Made by a program: the position numbers and the translations under genes. A stretch of 64,000 bases of DNA from Dendrophyllia cribrosa (Eukaryota > Cnidaria > Anthozoa > Scleractinia > Dendrophylliidae): positions 59,190,789 through 59,254,788 of the forward strand of contig JAJLRJ010000001.1 in NCBI GenBank assembly GCA_024195265.1. Reading direction: 5' to 3'. The notes beneath the pieces were generated by a model, which saw only the letters and a program-made list of their open reading frames with translations, was not told the DNA's origin and did not search any database. The first letter of the stretch is position 1. Every line of letters begins with the position of its first letter. Positions 12,201 through 23,037 of this stretch are shown here, piece after piece.

Positions 12201-12667
12201 GCGTCTCGTAAAACATCATCTAAACTCTTCGACAGGGTGTCGTCTTTGACAGCAGCATTTAGCATATCTCCCCGCAACAAGTGGCAAGCGAGGTCAAAAT
12301 ACTTCGCTGTTAAGGGAAGATGTACGTCTGCACTTCGATCTTCATTCGCGATTTTGTTCCCTGGGTCCTTGACCAGATGCCCTATCCAGCATAAACAATG
12401 GTCGCGTGGATCTACTAAGCGGCCTCTTGCATCTATAAAAAGATCACGTTTAAGGGCCCAGATTTCTTCAGTTGCTGCGTTGATGTTCTTGCCAACAATC
12501 GACACAGCCCTTGGAATGGTGTCAGGAATTTCCACCGCATTTTCCAGTTCTGTCAGAAGGGTATCTAGTTGAGTGGAGGTCATCTGCAGACTAAAACGCT
12601 TGAAAAAGTCGCATTCGTTGTCGACATTAAGGAACGAAGCAAAGTGGTCCACCTTTGTTCTTGGCAT
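6245..12667 (-). CDS. SF3/AAA-type P-loop ATPase with coiled coil and C-terminal PHD finger (ten exons)
   Basis: Exons on the minus strand: 12667-12089, 11569-11432, 11066-10861, 10328-10052, 9808-9590, 8793-8622, 8295-8176, 7873-7784, 7407-7189, 6483-6245. All junctions are GT-AG and phases match throughout (2259 bp, 753 codons with the stop). Walker A is GEPDSGKST (208-216), a Walker B-like IDDP at 254-257, a sensor-like FSINN at 291-295, and an arginine-rich RRLLSR at 307-312. This compact order recalls SF3 helicases and related AAA+ ATPases. A charged coiled coil fills about 601-673. Residues 707-747 fit a C4HC3 PHD finger (C707, C710, C721, C726, H731, C734, C744, C747, with W two before the His). 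The 193-residue N-terminus is unrecognised. The ATG at 12667 was chosen because it opens the conserved-looking part; an upstream in-frame ATG at 12763 would add a hydrophobic stretch. Codon 590 is TAA (7817-7815) in a 90-bp exon whose skipping keeps the frame. Role: probably a nuclear, chromatin-reading ATPase of the surrounding transposon. The exact reaction is unknown. Confidence 0.7.
7449..7595. mobile_element. Hairpin MITE in an intron of the ATPase gene
   Basis: Nearly perfect inverted arms sharing GGTTGTTCAAAAGGTGGATA, plus an internal palindrome GGATAGCGCTATCC. It lies in the intron between exons 8 and 9. Confidence 0.8.
7815..7817 (-). other. In-frame TAA in exon 8 of the ATPase-PHD gene
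   Basis: In the only phase that joins exons 7, 8 and 9, codon 590 reads TAA. The frame continues as coding-like sequence on both sides. The exon is 90 bp and starts and ends in phase 1, so skipping it restores a 722-residue protein. It may be a disabling mutation, a polymorphism, or an alternative exon that truncates the protein before the coiled coil and PHD finger. Confidence 0.6.
9230..9306 (+). repeat. Possible LINE or SINE 3' tail
   Basis: AT-rich stretch ending in tandem GAACTT units after an AATAAAATGAACTTG-like run, a form typical of the 3' end of non-LTR retroelements. It lies in an intron of the ATPase gene. No coding part remains. Confidence 0.35.
11249..11380. mobile_element. MITE, copy 1 of the TTTCTTGGTGTTGCGG family
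   Basis: Inverted ends GGTGTTTCTTGGTTATGCGG and its near complement surround about 90 bp. It is related to the element at 42416-42582. It lies in the intron between exons 2 and 3 of the ATPase gene. Confidence 0.65.
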
Positions 12668-12816
12668 ATTCCCTTTAGGATAGAAGAATTCCCTTTTTAA
12701 AAGTAAGAAACAGATACAAACAGGTGAACAAACAAATTTAACCACAGTAGCCGCAAAGAACAAAAAAATAACTAAACATGAAAAAAAATTAGATACTATA
12801 TGGTCTTGTAATATTT

Positions 12817-12938
12817 AGCCTGTTCCAGGCTCCGAGATAGTGGGGAACGCGCGAAGTAAAAAAAAGGAAAAAAATCGCGGGGAACTGGGGAGAGGATCTT
12901 CGCGCGTTCCCCACTATCTCGGAGCCTGGAACAGGCTA
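12817..12938. mobile_element. Hairpin MITE with a GTAATATTT repeat on both sides
   Basis: Arms AGCCTGTTCCAGGCTCCGAG and complement, near perfect over about 40 bp. The 9-bp word GTAATATTT flanks both sides (right copy offset by two bases), the length expected of a Mutator-type insertion. Confidence 0.75.
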
Positions 12939-13826
12939 TGTAATATTTTAAAAATGAATTGTTATATTAAAATAAACTGTCATAACTTTATAATTGCAAT
13001 TTTCGACGATTTTTTTTTGTCCATCAAAAGTAAATCGATGATTTGCAAAACTTTTTATCATAGAATCTAAGAACTGCAGCACGAAAGTCGGGATAGTTCT
13101 AACCCCGGAAGAAGCGCTATTTTTATTAGCCTTTTACTTTCTTTTTCGCGCTTGCTTTTCTTTCTGCGCGTCCCGACTAACATAAAGCCTGGCTCAGGTT
13201 ATACCTTTATGCCTTTCCGAGGCAAGCCCCAAGCGACTGAGTCACGCCCGATACACCAATGACATAATTCAAGATGGCGCAAAAAATCACCACATGGTAA
13301 CACAGGAAACCCAAGATTACAATGCGTTCAATTACGTAATGCAAACTCGAAAATTATTTGTCAATATAGCGACATAAAACGGCAAGAGAGATCCTCTCTT
13401 GAAAACGGTCATCACCTTTCATTACTTTCATTAATTTTCATGTGTTAACGTAGTTTCAAGGAGAGGAAGTGACTATTTGCAAAAAGTTGTAGAGTATGTG
13501 AGTTGGGGTTCATCTTGTTAAGGACATAAACAACTTACTTTTCATTTCCATCTTGGTGGACTGCTTTCCCAATGTAACCGGACATTGGTCCTGCTAGAAC
13601 CGGCGTTAGCAGTTGCAAAGTGCAATTAGATAATGGCTGAAATTTAGATCCCTTTTGAATGCCGTAGCAGCCATTTTGCATCACTATCCCGAGAGACGAC
13701 ATATTGTTTAAGGGGACACTTCGAATGGAACGAACGTGAGCTTCGCAAAGAGTCATGGGCCCAAATTTCTTTCCCGTGTGAATAAAAATAGAGTTTCGCA
13801 CACTGCCGCTGCACAATAAACTGATA

Positions 13827-14067
13827 AGGGACGGACCATTTAATTTTTGTGGGAGGGGAGGGGGAGGGGGGGAGCAATTTCTTGAGTATGAATTGTTTTT
13901 CAGCATCACTATTTGCAGGAATTTGTTTTACCAAAATGCTTGAACTTTTTGTCAGGTGCTTTCTTGTGCACGATTTTTTTCTCTTAAATTTCTTCTGCAG
14001 GGATATTTTTTAAGTTAATTGCCCAACCCCCCCCCCCCCCCTCCACAAAAATTAAATGGTCCGCCCT
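13827..14067. mobile_element. MITE with AGGGACGGACCATTT ends and poly-C core
   Basis: Inverted termini AGGGACGGACCATTTAATTT (13827-13846) and near complement (to 14067), each followed by a G-rich or C-rich run. Related to the element at 15123-15439. Confidence 0.75.
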
Positions 14068-14321
14068 AATGCCCACTGACCGGTCGAGCTGAAAATTCCG
14101 CGGATGGTCACGCTGACAGGCAAATGAAAAAGCCGCACGCAGTAAAAGGTTTCGTAACAGGCTTCTGATTGGTCATCGATATTTCATCTTTTCGCATTGT
14201 TTATATCACGATTTTGGATGAATAAATCTCGTTATCTTACATTTTTGTCCCGAAACTGGACAGAAGGTTTGCAATTTTGCACAATTTAGTAGAACCCCTT
14301 TGAAAAAAAGTAGGAACTGTC

Positions 14322-17300
14322 ATGACTTCACCATTCGAGCAGACTTTCTTATCCAGTGTCACCGAAAGAAAAAGAAAGCGTTGTGATATCAAAGAAGGAT
14401 TGCAGAGGCTGAAAAATGTTTCGGTTTCAGATTTGCAAGATTTGTGCTCGGCACTTGAAAAGGAGGATATTCTTATGATTGTCCAGACAAAATTGCCTAA
14501 TGCTATTAGGCTGGCAGAAATCATCCGTGCCATCCCTTCAGCCATGCCAAAGGTAACAAAAGATGCGTTGATGGCCTATTACTTCAAAAAATTAGCTCCG
14601 GTTGGGGATATTGATATCGAGCGGCTGGTTGATGTTTTACTGTTTTGCACATCCGATCTGCCGCGAAAATTGTGCACTGGAGTTGGAGAAATTGAAATCC
14701 TCGCGCCACCGGTCACCAACTGTTGCATGTGCAAATCCTTACTCGTTGCACAGAACAAAATCTGCACAGTGACTGTGTTTTCAATGGAGAGTGTGAAAAC
14801 TGCCATGAAGCTGTGTCTTCGATGTAAAGATTGTAAACTGAACTATGGATATTCCATGTTTGGTAACATCGAAGGCGGTTATCACTTTTATAAAGAAGAA
14901 CGACCTTATGTAGAGGCTAGCGACGAAGTGTTCATGGAAAGACGTCTTTGCTTCTTTCAAGTTTCTTTAGCGTGAGTACACTTTCATGAGTCTGTCTTGA
15001 GTCTTCTTGCATCCCTGTGCCGTGTGCGATTGTTTAATCGACACATGCGACAGCGCTTCAAGCACGTAAGGTGCGTGCGTGAGAAAATACCGAACATTAA
15101 TACGCGAAATTTATATTCCTTTAGGGATGGACCATTAGAAAAGTGATGGGGGGGGGGGGGGGGGGGGGGGGGGGAGGGGTGGGGCAAAAGCAAAAAAAAA
15201 AATTTTCCCAGTAAATTATTAAGGAAAAAAAAATTCCCACGCATTATCGCAAAAAACAACAAATCTGCCCAAGGACAATTAAAAAATAAACTATTAAAAA
15301 AAAAATATTCCAGCCATCGAGTGAAAAAAAAAAAAAAGTTTTCCACCTTAGGTGGACAAAAAAAAATTTCTTGCCTCTCCCAAAGTTCCCACCCACCCCC
15401 CCCCCCCCCCCCCCATCACTTTTCTAATGGTCCATCCCTTACTTGCGAAGAAGTAAACTAGGAATTTTTTAAACAGTGTTAACTTACAATTTTTTTTTTC
15501 TATTTCAGGAACCATGCCTGGGTGTCTTTTGTTGGCTTTGCGGAAAGCTATACGGAAGTTTTGAAAAACACGGATGGGTTACCGCCAGAGCTACAACAGG
15601 ATGCCACAAAGCAAAACGGTATCAAGTACTATTTAGCCAACACTCATACCTTGTTGTTACTTATTTGATTTTAAAAAAAAAATCGCAGAATTAAATGCCC
15701 GCGAAAAGAAGTTCTCGCGTGACGACGCGAAATTTAATACCCTACTGCTCTACCGACCTTTATAGTAACGCAAACTTGTTTTATGTTTTATTTTGTATAT
15801 GTATGCATGCTGAGAAGACCTGTTTGTTCTCATTTGAAAGATTTTCGCGAAATTTAGATACCTTTAACACGATTTTCTCCCAAATCGCGAAATTTGTCTG
15901 CTTCTATTTTCGCGAAATTAAGTGCCCCCGATAGCAATTCACAATATTATAAGGTACCACATATTAACGTCAACTGTGTGACCTGACTAAACAGACACAC
16001 AGCATAATGGAATCTATTTGTTAGTTTACTAAGGGGCCGATTACATGGCGAATTTCAGCCCGGGCTGAGATTTCAGCCCGGTTGACCGGGCTGAGATTTC
16101 AGCCCGGCTTCCGAAATAAATCCTCTTAAAATTAAGTTAGCGATTACATGAACAAAGTTTCAGCCCGGGCCGAGTTTCAGCCCGGCCAAACGGGCTGAAA
16201 TTCGCCATGTAATCGCATCAGAATTTCAGCCCGGGCTGAAAAGTGAATTTCGGCATGCGCAGTGACGCCATTTTGATTCTCGTTATCAATCTTCCCGCGC
16301 AATTTCAAACTTGGCGCCCGGGCTGAAATCTCAGCCCGGGCTGAAATTTGTCATGTAATCACAACGAAATTTCAGCCCGGTTGACCGGGCTGAAATCTCA
16401 GCCCGGGCTGAAATTCGCCATGTAATCGGCCCCTAAATACATTCTGACAGATGTATGTATTAGTGCATGCATGTCACGCAATGTCTTGTTCAATGAAACA
16501 ATGTTAACTGTTTTTACTGACTAAAGTAATGGCATTGAGATGTATGACTGGTATCGAACGATAACAATAGTTAATGTGAGCGCAACCATTGTAAAATTTG
16601 TTAATTATTATCATAATTGTCCATATCACTTTTCTTTCAATTTATTCTACAAATATTGTGATACTGAAAGAAGTTTTCAACACTGTAACGGTCACTTAGC
16701 ATACGAAACGTCAAGTTTTATCAAAAATGAAAAAGTTCAATATGTTTATCACCGCGGTTTGTATTACTGAAAGAAGTACTGTATGTATGGGCAGACTACT
16801 CATTATCTTATTTTTACCTGTGTCACGTTCCGAGCTGCTGTTAATAATCGTTTTTAAATTTTTTCTTCAGTTTGCAGACTGGATCGAAAGACGGTCTCGG
16901 CCGCTTTTTATTCGCATGAAATAGAGGCAGAAATGAGGGAAAGAAATTTAGACTGGGCGTTCAAGGGAAAATTGGACGAAGCTCGTGAGGACTTTATGAC
17001 ATACATCGAAAGCCAAAGACGCCTTGAAAATTATGCCCACCCAACAACAAACTGCTCTCAAATGTGTAAAGAAAGAGGTAATGGCATGAAATAAAATGTA
17101 TTCTGACGCGAATGTTTTCCCACTATTTCTTTAAATATATAGCTTACTATTATACATAATTGCTTCCTCTACTTTTTATATATCGTTCGGGCTAGCCAAA
17201 TCATTGATTATTTTGATTAAGTTTCCGTCTCTTTCGTTTAATTTAAACAAAAAGCGGACCCGAAAAGCTTCATATATAGCATGCTACAAAAACGACCACA

Positions 17301-19494
17301 AAACTGTATATTATGCAGATCACGAATGAGTAGATATTTGTCCGTGCAGAACCGGGTGGTCTGTCTCCACTCAGAACATTTTTGTTTCCTGTAAAAGGTT
17401 GTGAGAACTTTGTTTGCATCGATGGGATTTGGAAGCTTCGCCATCCTCACTGCCTTTACCCAGTTAAAGCAGAAGTTTCTGGACTTCCAACTATAAATTA
17501 TCCGAACGTTTGCACGGAGGAGCCAGAAACGCAATCATCGGCCTTCTGCGCGGAGCACAGTGAGCTTGCAAAGGAGAAAAACATCCCAACCAATTTAAGG
17601 ACATTCATCCACGATTATTGCCAAGTGCCTAAAAATCCAGATGGTATTTATGCATTCATTATTTTATTACTGATGTGTTGTTTACGTTGTGCTATCGTGA
17701 CGGTTAGTTGGCATTGCACGCAATCATGTGTGGCATCTACTGAACTGCAACTGGTCTCGGTTATATGCGTTGACAACGCATTTAATTTTGTGTGTTTTTT
17801 GGCAGTTACCGCACTTATAGCCTTTTGGATTATTTAAAAGTTTTACACGTTGTTCACATTCTAGACTTTTTGTACAAGGCACGTATTGCTGATCAGTGGC
17901 ATTTGCATTTTGATACTTATGATAGGCTCAGATCCTTCAGAAGTCAACCTCAAAAATGCTGAAAAAATAAACGAAGTTGCTGCAAGCCTACAGCCTGACA
18001 GTAAGAGGAGGGGCTCATCTGCAGCTGAATCTCAAGGTATCGCTCAAAATTGCATTTGTACTGTCTTTTATTGTGGAGGGCGGGGGTCGGACAATGTTCC
18101 TAATTAGTATACTTTGCGCGGCCTTTTCACGAATGTAGACCGCCGTGATTGTCTTTATATATTATAAAGAAAAGCTGCTCTATATGTACTGAGTATGCGA
18201 CAAGGGTCAACTTTTTTAACGCGGACTTAGACCCCGTCCACACTATTTTATGGGTACTTTTATGCTTTTTTGGCCTCGCGTCCCCACTAAAACGATCAAA
18301 ACTAACGGAGGTTTTCGAAAGCAGAGGTTTTCGATAACGCATAAGTGTGGGCAGGGCCTTACGTTCTTAACTAACAAGAGACTCTTTTTTTTCACATACC
18401 TCGTAGGAACGGAGAATTTCATCAGTGAGCACAATTCCATCTTACAGGAATGCGAGTCCGAAGAAGCCGCTGATGAAGTTGTTTGCAATAAAGACACCGG
18501 TGAAAGTCAGAAGACTCTAAGGAAGTGGTCGCGCGGTCTCCTCCACTTTGTACGTGGGGGAGGCCATATTGAAAGATGGTGCCCTCTCTACGTGTAAGAA
18601 ATATTTATTCATGAATATACCACGAAGATGCCTCGTTTTAAAATGAATTTACAGTCAGTGTATCAGATCCTGAACATTCTCTAGGCTATGATAAGTGTTT
18701 CTCACAGTGCCAACTTGTATTACGCTCCCCTGCATTAAGCACAAATTCAATAAGTGACGAATAAATTAATGTACTTGCACTCTGTTTGTTTTGTTCTACG
18801 TTATAATGTTAGGACCTCAGAAAAGAAGGAATTTTTAAATGGAAATAAAACTGTACACTGACCGTATCATGGCATGAAGAAATTCAAAACAAAAACAACA
18901 AAAAAGTAAAGCAGCATAGAAAATCAAACATTTCATTGTTTCTTTTTCAAATTAATAGTCTAAACTGTCAGTTAATTTTTTGTCTTCCACGTTTTGGACA
19001 TTTTTCGCAGGTCTGAAGGTCCCGGCCAGGTCTTCCTGATCACCATTCAGTACCTTCTCAAACGACTGGAACACATTGACGAAAGCAAGTGGGAAGAAGT
19101 AATCGTCGCCTATGATAATATGTGTAATCTGGATAAGCTACGCGTAGCTAAGAAACCACTGCCCTTTCCCGAACCGTACAATTTGATGTGGCTCAAAGTG
19201 CGAAAAATTGTGGATCGCTTGCATATGAAAAACCACAAAAACCCGGAATGCAAGGTCAAATACGCCAGCGACGACCTGAAGGAAACGTTTCCACGCCTGA
19301 ACACACCCGTGGCAGAGCAGACGTTTATCTGGTCGGGACGATTTAAAAAGATCATGTGTGCCATGCCGAAACGACGGTTTCTGTTTTACTACCATAGAAT
19401 GGTAAAACGCAGGAACAAGTACATTAGTGACTGCTACAAAGAGAACAGAGTTCCCGCTGATCTTCCAGCCATACACGGAAATTCAGTGCACTGA
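14322..19494 (+). CDS. KDZ-type (Kyakuja-Dileera-Zisupton) transposase, seven exons, 664 aa
   Basis: Exons 14322-14971, 15509-15618, 16871-17077, 17398-17643, 17926-18036, 18407-18593, 19011-19494. All introns are GT-AG and phases join into one uninterrupted frame. Seen: an N-terminal cysteine cluster (C134, C135, C137, then C165, C168, C171) of the CxC type that accompanies KDZ transposases; FVCIDGIWKL with D331; YDNMC with D539; VDRLHMKNH at 571-579 followed by C584; NTPVAEQTFIW with E606. Known: the last three blocks match the conserved C-terminal pattern of animal KDZ proteins, which use an RNase H-like DDE fold to cut and join transposon ends in the nucleus. Inferred: D331, D539 and E606 are the catalytic triad. 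The coding frame is intact, although introns 1, 2 and 5 carry MITEs. It may be an active transposase or a retained host gene. Confidence 0.8.
15123..15439. mobile_element. MITE in KDZ intron 1, G/C homopolymer arms
   Basis: Termini AGGGATGGACCATTAGAAAA and its complement at 15420-15439, each followed by long G or C runs (about 15149-15173 and 15398-15414). The interior is rich in A or T runs. Confidence 0.85.
15647..15957. mobile_element. TACCTTGTTSTTAC-type MITE in KDZ intron 2
   Basis: It starts TACCTTGTTGTTACTTA and ends ATAAGGTA, with internal TTTCGCGAAATTTA-type words. These features are shared with the better preserved copy at 44157-44618. Confidence 0.5.
16033..16433. mobile_element. 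PIF/Harbinger-like MITE built of CAGCCCGGGCTGA palindromes
   Basis: Ends GGGGCCGATTACATGGCGAA and complement, flanked by TAA on both sides (16030-16032, 16434-16436). The interior repeats the palindrome TTTCAGCCCGGGCTGAAA many times in both orientations. It lies in KDZ intron 2. A three-base TWA target is characteristic of PIF/Harbinger. Confidence 0.85.
18230..18358. mobile_element. Short PIF/Harbinger-like MITE in KDZ intron 5
   Basis: 129 bp with ends GACCCCGTCCACACTA and AAGTGTGGGCAGGGCC (imperfect inverted), flanked by TTA (18227-18229, 18359-18361). Terminus style resembles 45534-46022. Confidence 0.7.
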
Positions 19495-20484
19495 GTGCTT
19501 ACCCTAAAAATGACACCCATCCGCAAGTGGTTTACTACAGTTAAAAAAAATAATCATCATTCTAGCTCCTTGCGAGGTGTTTAATCTGATTTTTCTTATA
19601 AACTATTGGCCAAGACATTTTTGAAAAAATCTGTATTTAATCATGATCAGCTAACAAAAGTCGATTAATGGATAGTATCACTTTTTACTGAAACGATGAC
19701 GTAACAGTAATTAATAATAAACATTACCTTATTAGCCATTATTCACTCGCCAGAATTATAGCTTATTATATATTTACCGGAAACTTTGTTGAACCAAATG
19801 ATAATATGTATTGTTGAGTGAACCTTTTAAGGGGGTCTAGCTGATTCTCTTCAACAAAGGACAAGTTTGTAGTGGTTAACTCGTTTAATCCTTTCTGCGT
19901 TCTGTACGAAGTCAGCTATACTCTTACTTAACAATTCTCTCTCTCTAACGTTGTTATACCTCATTTTATTGTGACCAGAAAACCTATCAGCTTAGTGCAA
20001 ATGAAAGATTACGCAAGTCTTCTGCTATTGGTTAAAGCAGGCTCATTTCCATTAGACCTTCGAGATCTTTACTCTGAAGAAACGATTTTCTTTCTAAAAT
20101 TTCGCCGCTATAAAGCTTGGGTTGTCCAGTCAATATAAAACAAGGAGAGCAGAAAAGTTTACAAAATTTAACGTCCAATTTAATAATGCAGTACGTGGAC
20201 TAAGGGCAGAAATTACAACAACAGATGGTTATCTTGAAAGACACCTCAGATTAAAATATTATTTTGTTTGTTGTTATTTCAATACATTAAATTTAAGTGA
20301 GGAATACCGACTGCCGTGAATTCGGTTAAAAACGCGAGGAAATAACCTAAAAATCATTAAAAATAAAGATAGTGGTCATTTCCTGGTAAATAGTGATGAA
20401 AGGTTAAGTCAGGGTTAAAACAGCAACATATAAAAAAGACTTTATGTAAACAGTGCATTGTTACCTGGAGAAAACCTAAATTAA
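19495..20484. other. Region downstream of the KDZ gene
   Basis: AT-rich, with no gene or clear repeat recognised. It lies within the candidate 20-kb unit. Confidence 0.4.
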
Positions 20485-20652
20485 CAGTAGCGGGTCCAGG
20501 GAAGGGCCTGGATCCTCGGCCCTTATTTATTGACCAAGCTGAGGCCCAAAGGGCAGAAAATTTTTTTTCGAGAGCCCCCCGCCCCCTTATCTCAGGGTCT
20601 GGATGACTGAACCCCTTCCCCCGCCTTTCATCAAGCTCTGGATCCGCCACTG
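20485..20652. mobile_element. Short hAT-like element (CAGTRGCGGRTCCAG ends)
   Basis: Ends CAGTAGCGGGTCCAGG and CTGGATCCGCCACTG are inverted. The element at 37187-37473 has matching ends. The CAG..CTG terminus is typical of hAT elements. A target duplication is not clear. Confidence 0.6.
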
Positions 20653-22983
20653 AGGTTTAATAGGAAAAGTTGCCATGGAGACGTTCTATTTTACACCGAA
20701 ATCATGGCAGGAGAAGGTATATGTTTATCACTATTTTAAACATCAAAGTACATCTCAATAAAATATCTGTTACCTAACCTATCATACAATAACCAAGTCA
20801 GAATATCCTTTAATTTTAAACATAAATAAAACCTATAAGTAATTATATAAATTCCCTTGCTTGCATTTTAGGGAGTATTCATTATTTATCAGCAGGGGAG
20901 CTGGTGAATGGGTGGAGTGGGCTTCAAAAGTTTGGCATGCCCATGATGGGTTGGTAGAGGGTGGGTCAAAAACGTTTTGGTTGACAATCCACTGACAACT
21001 CAGGATAAGTATCATAATCCAGTATGGTTTCTAAAAGTCTATTTGACAGTACTAGTGTGGTTTAACAATAAATCAACCAATTGCACAGAAATTGCTGGAT
21101 CATATAGTAAACAGTATAAATGCGAAGGTCTGTACATTAAAGTAAACATAAACATTAAATTCTTCAGAGTTATTAATACATGGAAAAGAGATTCCATTCT
21201 ACATGTACACTTGGTTTGTTTGGTGCAGATCTACTAGTGGTGGTTAGGTCAAACCCCAAAAGCTGAAACTGCTAATTTCCAAGACCTAGTTTATAACCCA
21301 AACCTAGTGAAATTTGCTTGCATTACAGCAACTAAAACACTTTTTTTACCCCTCAGAATGCTTGAAACTTCATTTCTTAGGACTAAACTATCAAAATCCC
21401 CCTAGATTCTTCTGCTTTCAGCAATCATTCATTCTAACCCTCTCATTCAATACTCCTGAATGTTTGAGCCTCACTCAGCCAAAGAAAATGAACATGTGAC
21501 GTGTTGCTAAAGATGCTTTTATTTCTAACTAATTATTGTTAGTAATAAAACCTTGGCTTGGTAATTTCATAGGCCATTTCACACCATATTATGCAGTGTC
21601 TGTGTGTGTGTGCATGGTGGGGGGGGGGAGGTTCAGGGGGAATTCTGACTGTTCCTCATTGGAGGATTGTTTTAGCACCTTGTTTCCCCATTCACCAGCC
21701 CTCCTGGCAATAAACAATTAACACTCCCTTAACAGTATTTTGGCACCATATTGACAAATCAGTCAAGTGAAATCATTTCCATGGAGTATTTAACCTAGTC
21801 AATTACTTTCACATGCTGCTTGCATGTCAGACTTCTCGCAGTATCCCCAAATTAAATGGACAGCTTGCTCACAGGGCCTAAAGAAAAACAGTGTTGAGGT
21901 TGCATGGCCAAGCTAAGTTTTCATAGTTTTTGTTTAAATATTTATATATTTTACTATGCATTGTTACTAGTCATCAAATGGGTAAATAAACAATTGTATT
22001 GTATTGTAACCAGTTGTAAATTATGTCCAACTACAGTGACTTGAAGTCTGATTTAATATTTTCCAGCAATTGAAGGCTAAATTCAGTTGATGTACTTCCA
22101 CCAATGAAAACCTGAAAATAATGCAATGGTCTACATGAGTGCAGTGCAACCATTTCCTTTTGCCCTCCATTACATGGAAAGAAATTGGCCTGGCACATAC
22201 TTTTCTATCCTGGGATTATTATATTCGCACAAGTGCGTTCTTAAGATCCATTTGCCATAGTCCTGCTCGTGTTCTTTAAAGCAGTTAAATGTGCTCGAGT
22301 GGTGGAAGTTATAAGAGAACTGAGGATTGTTGAATTGTTATTACTTAAGCTTAAGTACTAATATTATTTAGTATTATTGTTGTTGTAATACCACTTGTTA
22401 ATTCAGTATACATCCTGCAAGAAAGTGGAATAAACAATATTGATTTATAACAATTGTCCATGTCTTGGAATATTTTGATTAGACGAAAAAAGGACAATTT
22501 ACTGGCTCAAGGAATGAAGTGTGGAAACTGACAGCATTCATGAAAAAATGCACACCAAAACAGTACAATAAAGTTTAGAAAATGTAAATCCAAATTAAGC
22601 TTATAAAAGCTAAAAAAAAATCAATGCAATCAAAGTTTATTAGCATTCCCTTATACATACATGGTATTACCTATTACACTAACAGATTAAAATAAAATAC
22701 AGTGATTGACTAGTAAACAAGTATAACACTGCAAGCCACCGAACCACTTTTGTGAAACTCGTTACAATATATATGCCCGCCTTCAATTCTATTCTGTAGT
22801 TGCTTGTCTAAGATGTGGTCAGAATTTTGACAAACAAAGAGTTCTACAGTACCTTGAACAGGTAAGACCTTGTAAACGACTTCGTCCACCGTAAACAGTA
22901 CGGCAAATATGAAATTAGAAATGATTACTTGTTATGATCAAGGTTTTGTCGCTCCCAGTTCCCCTCTCCGCTCGCTTGTAAGG
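20653..22983. other. Right part of the 20-kb unit, no gene
   Basis: No coding region recognised. Around 21935-22008 the sequence ends in AATAAACAATTGTATTGTATTG, the look of a LINE 3' tail with a short tandem repeat. ATGGCAGGAGAAG followed by GTATAT at 20704 could be a tiny first exon, but nothing downstream supports it. Confidence 0.4.
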
Positions 22984-23037
22984 TTGTAAGCGGCTTACAC
23001 GAAAGCTTACACTGAAAACCTGTCCGTAAATCGTGCC
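22984..23037 (-). repeat. Right terminal inverted repeat, 54 bp
   Basis: Exact reverse complement of 2929-2982, ending CCGTAAATCGTGCC. Just inside, CTTGTAAGG repeats the GTAAG word found in the left end and in the minisatellite. Confidence 0.75.

Larger units (their letters stand above)
12668..14321. promoter_or_regulatory. Divergent upstream region between the ATPase and KDZ genes
   Basis: The two genes of the 20-kb unit start at its two edges and run away from each other, so any promoter or shared control region must lie here. It also holds two MITEs (12817-12938, 13827-14067). No core promoter motif can be assigned with confidence. Confidence 0.45.
2929..23037. mobile_element. Candidate giant KDZ transposon with 54-bp TIRs and two cargo genes
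   Basis: Seen: a 54-bp perfect inverted repeat at 2929-2982 and 22984-23037, pointing inward and 20.1 kb apart. Between the repeats lie a KDZ-type transposase (plus) and an SF3-like ATPase-PHD gene (minus), transcribed away from a shared 1.65-kb upstream region, and a minisatellite beside the left repeat. Known: KDZ transposases are cut-and-paste DDE-type enzymes, so terminal inverted repeats are expected. Inferred: the interval is one mobile unit. No target-site duplication is visible (left flank ends ATATACCA, right flank starts TCAAGTGG). Many smaller elements have landed inside, so it is not brand new, yet the two ends remain identical. The alternative is that two unrelated dispersed repeats happen to flank the genes. 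Confidence 0.6.

Noticed and set aside
12668..12763. Upstream in-frame start adding 32 residues to the ATPase-PHD protein
   Set aside because: The added stretch is hydrophobic and Cys-rich, unlike the rest of the protein. The start at 12667 is the simpler choice, though not proven.
20704..20717. Possible tiny first exon ATGGCAGGAGAAG with a GTATAT donor
   Set aside because: No compatible downstream exon or domain was found in the next several kilobases.
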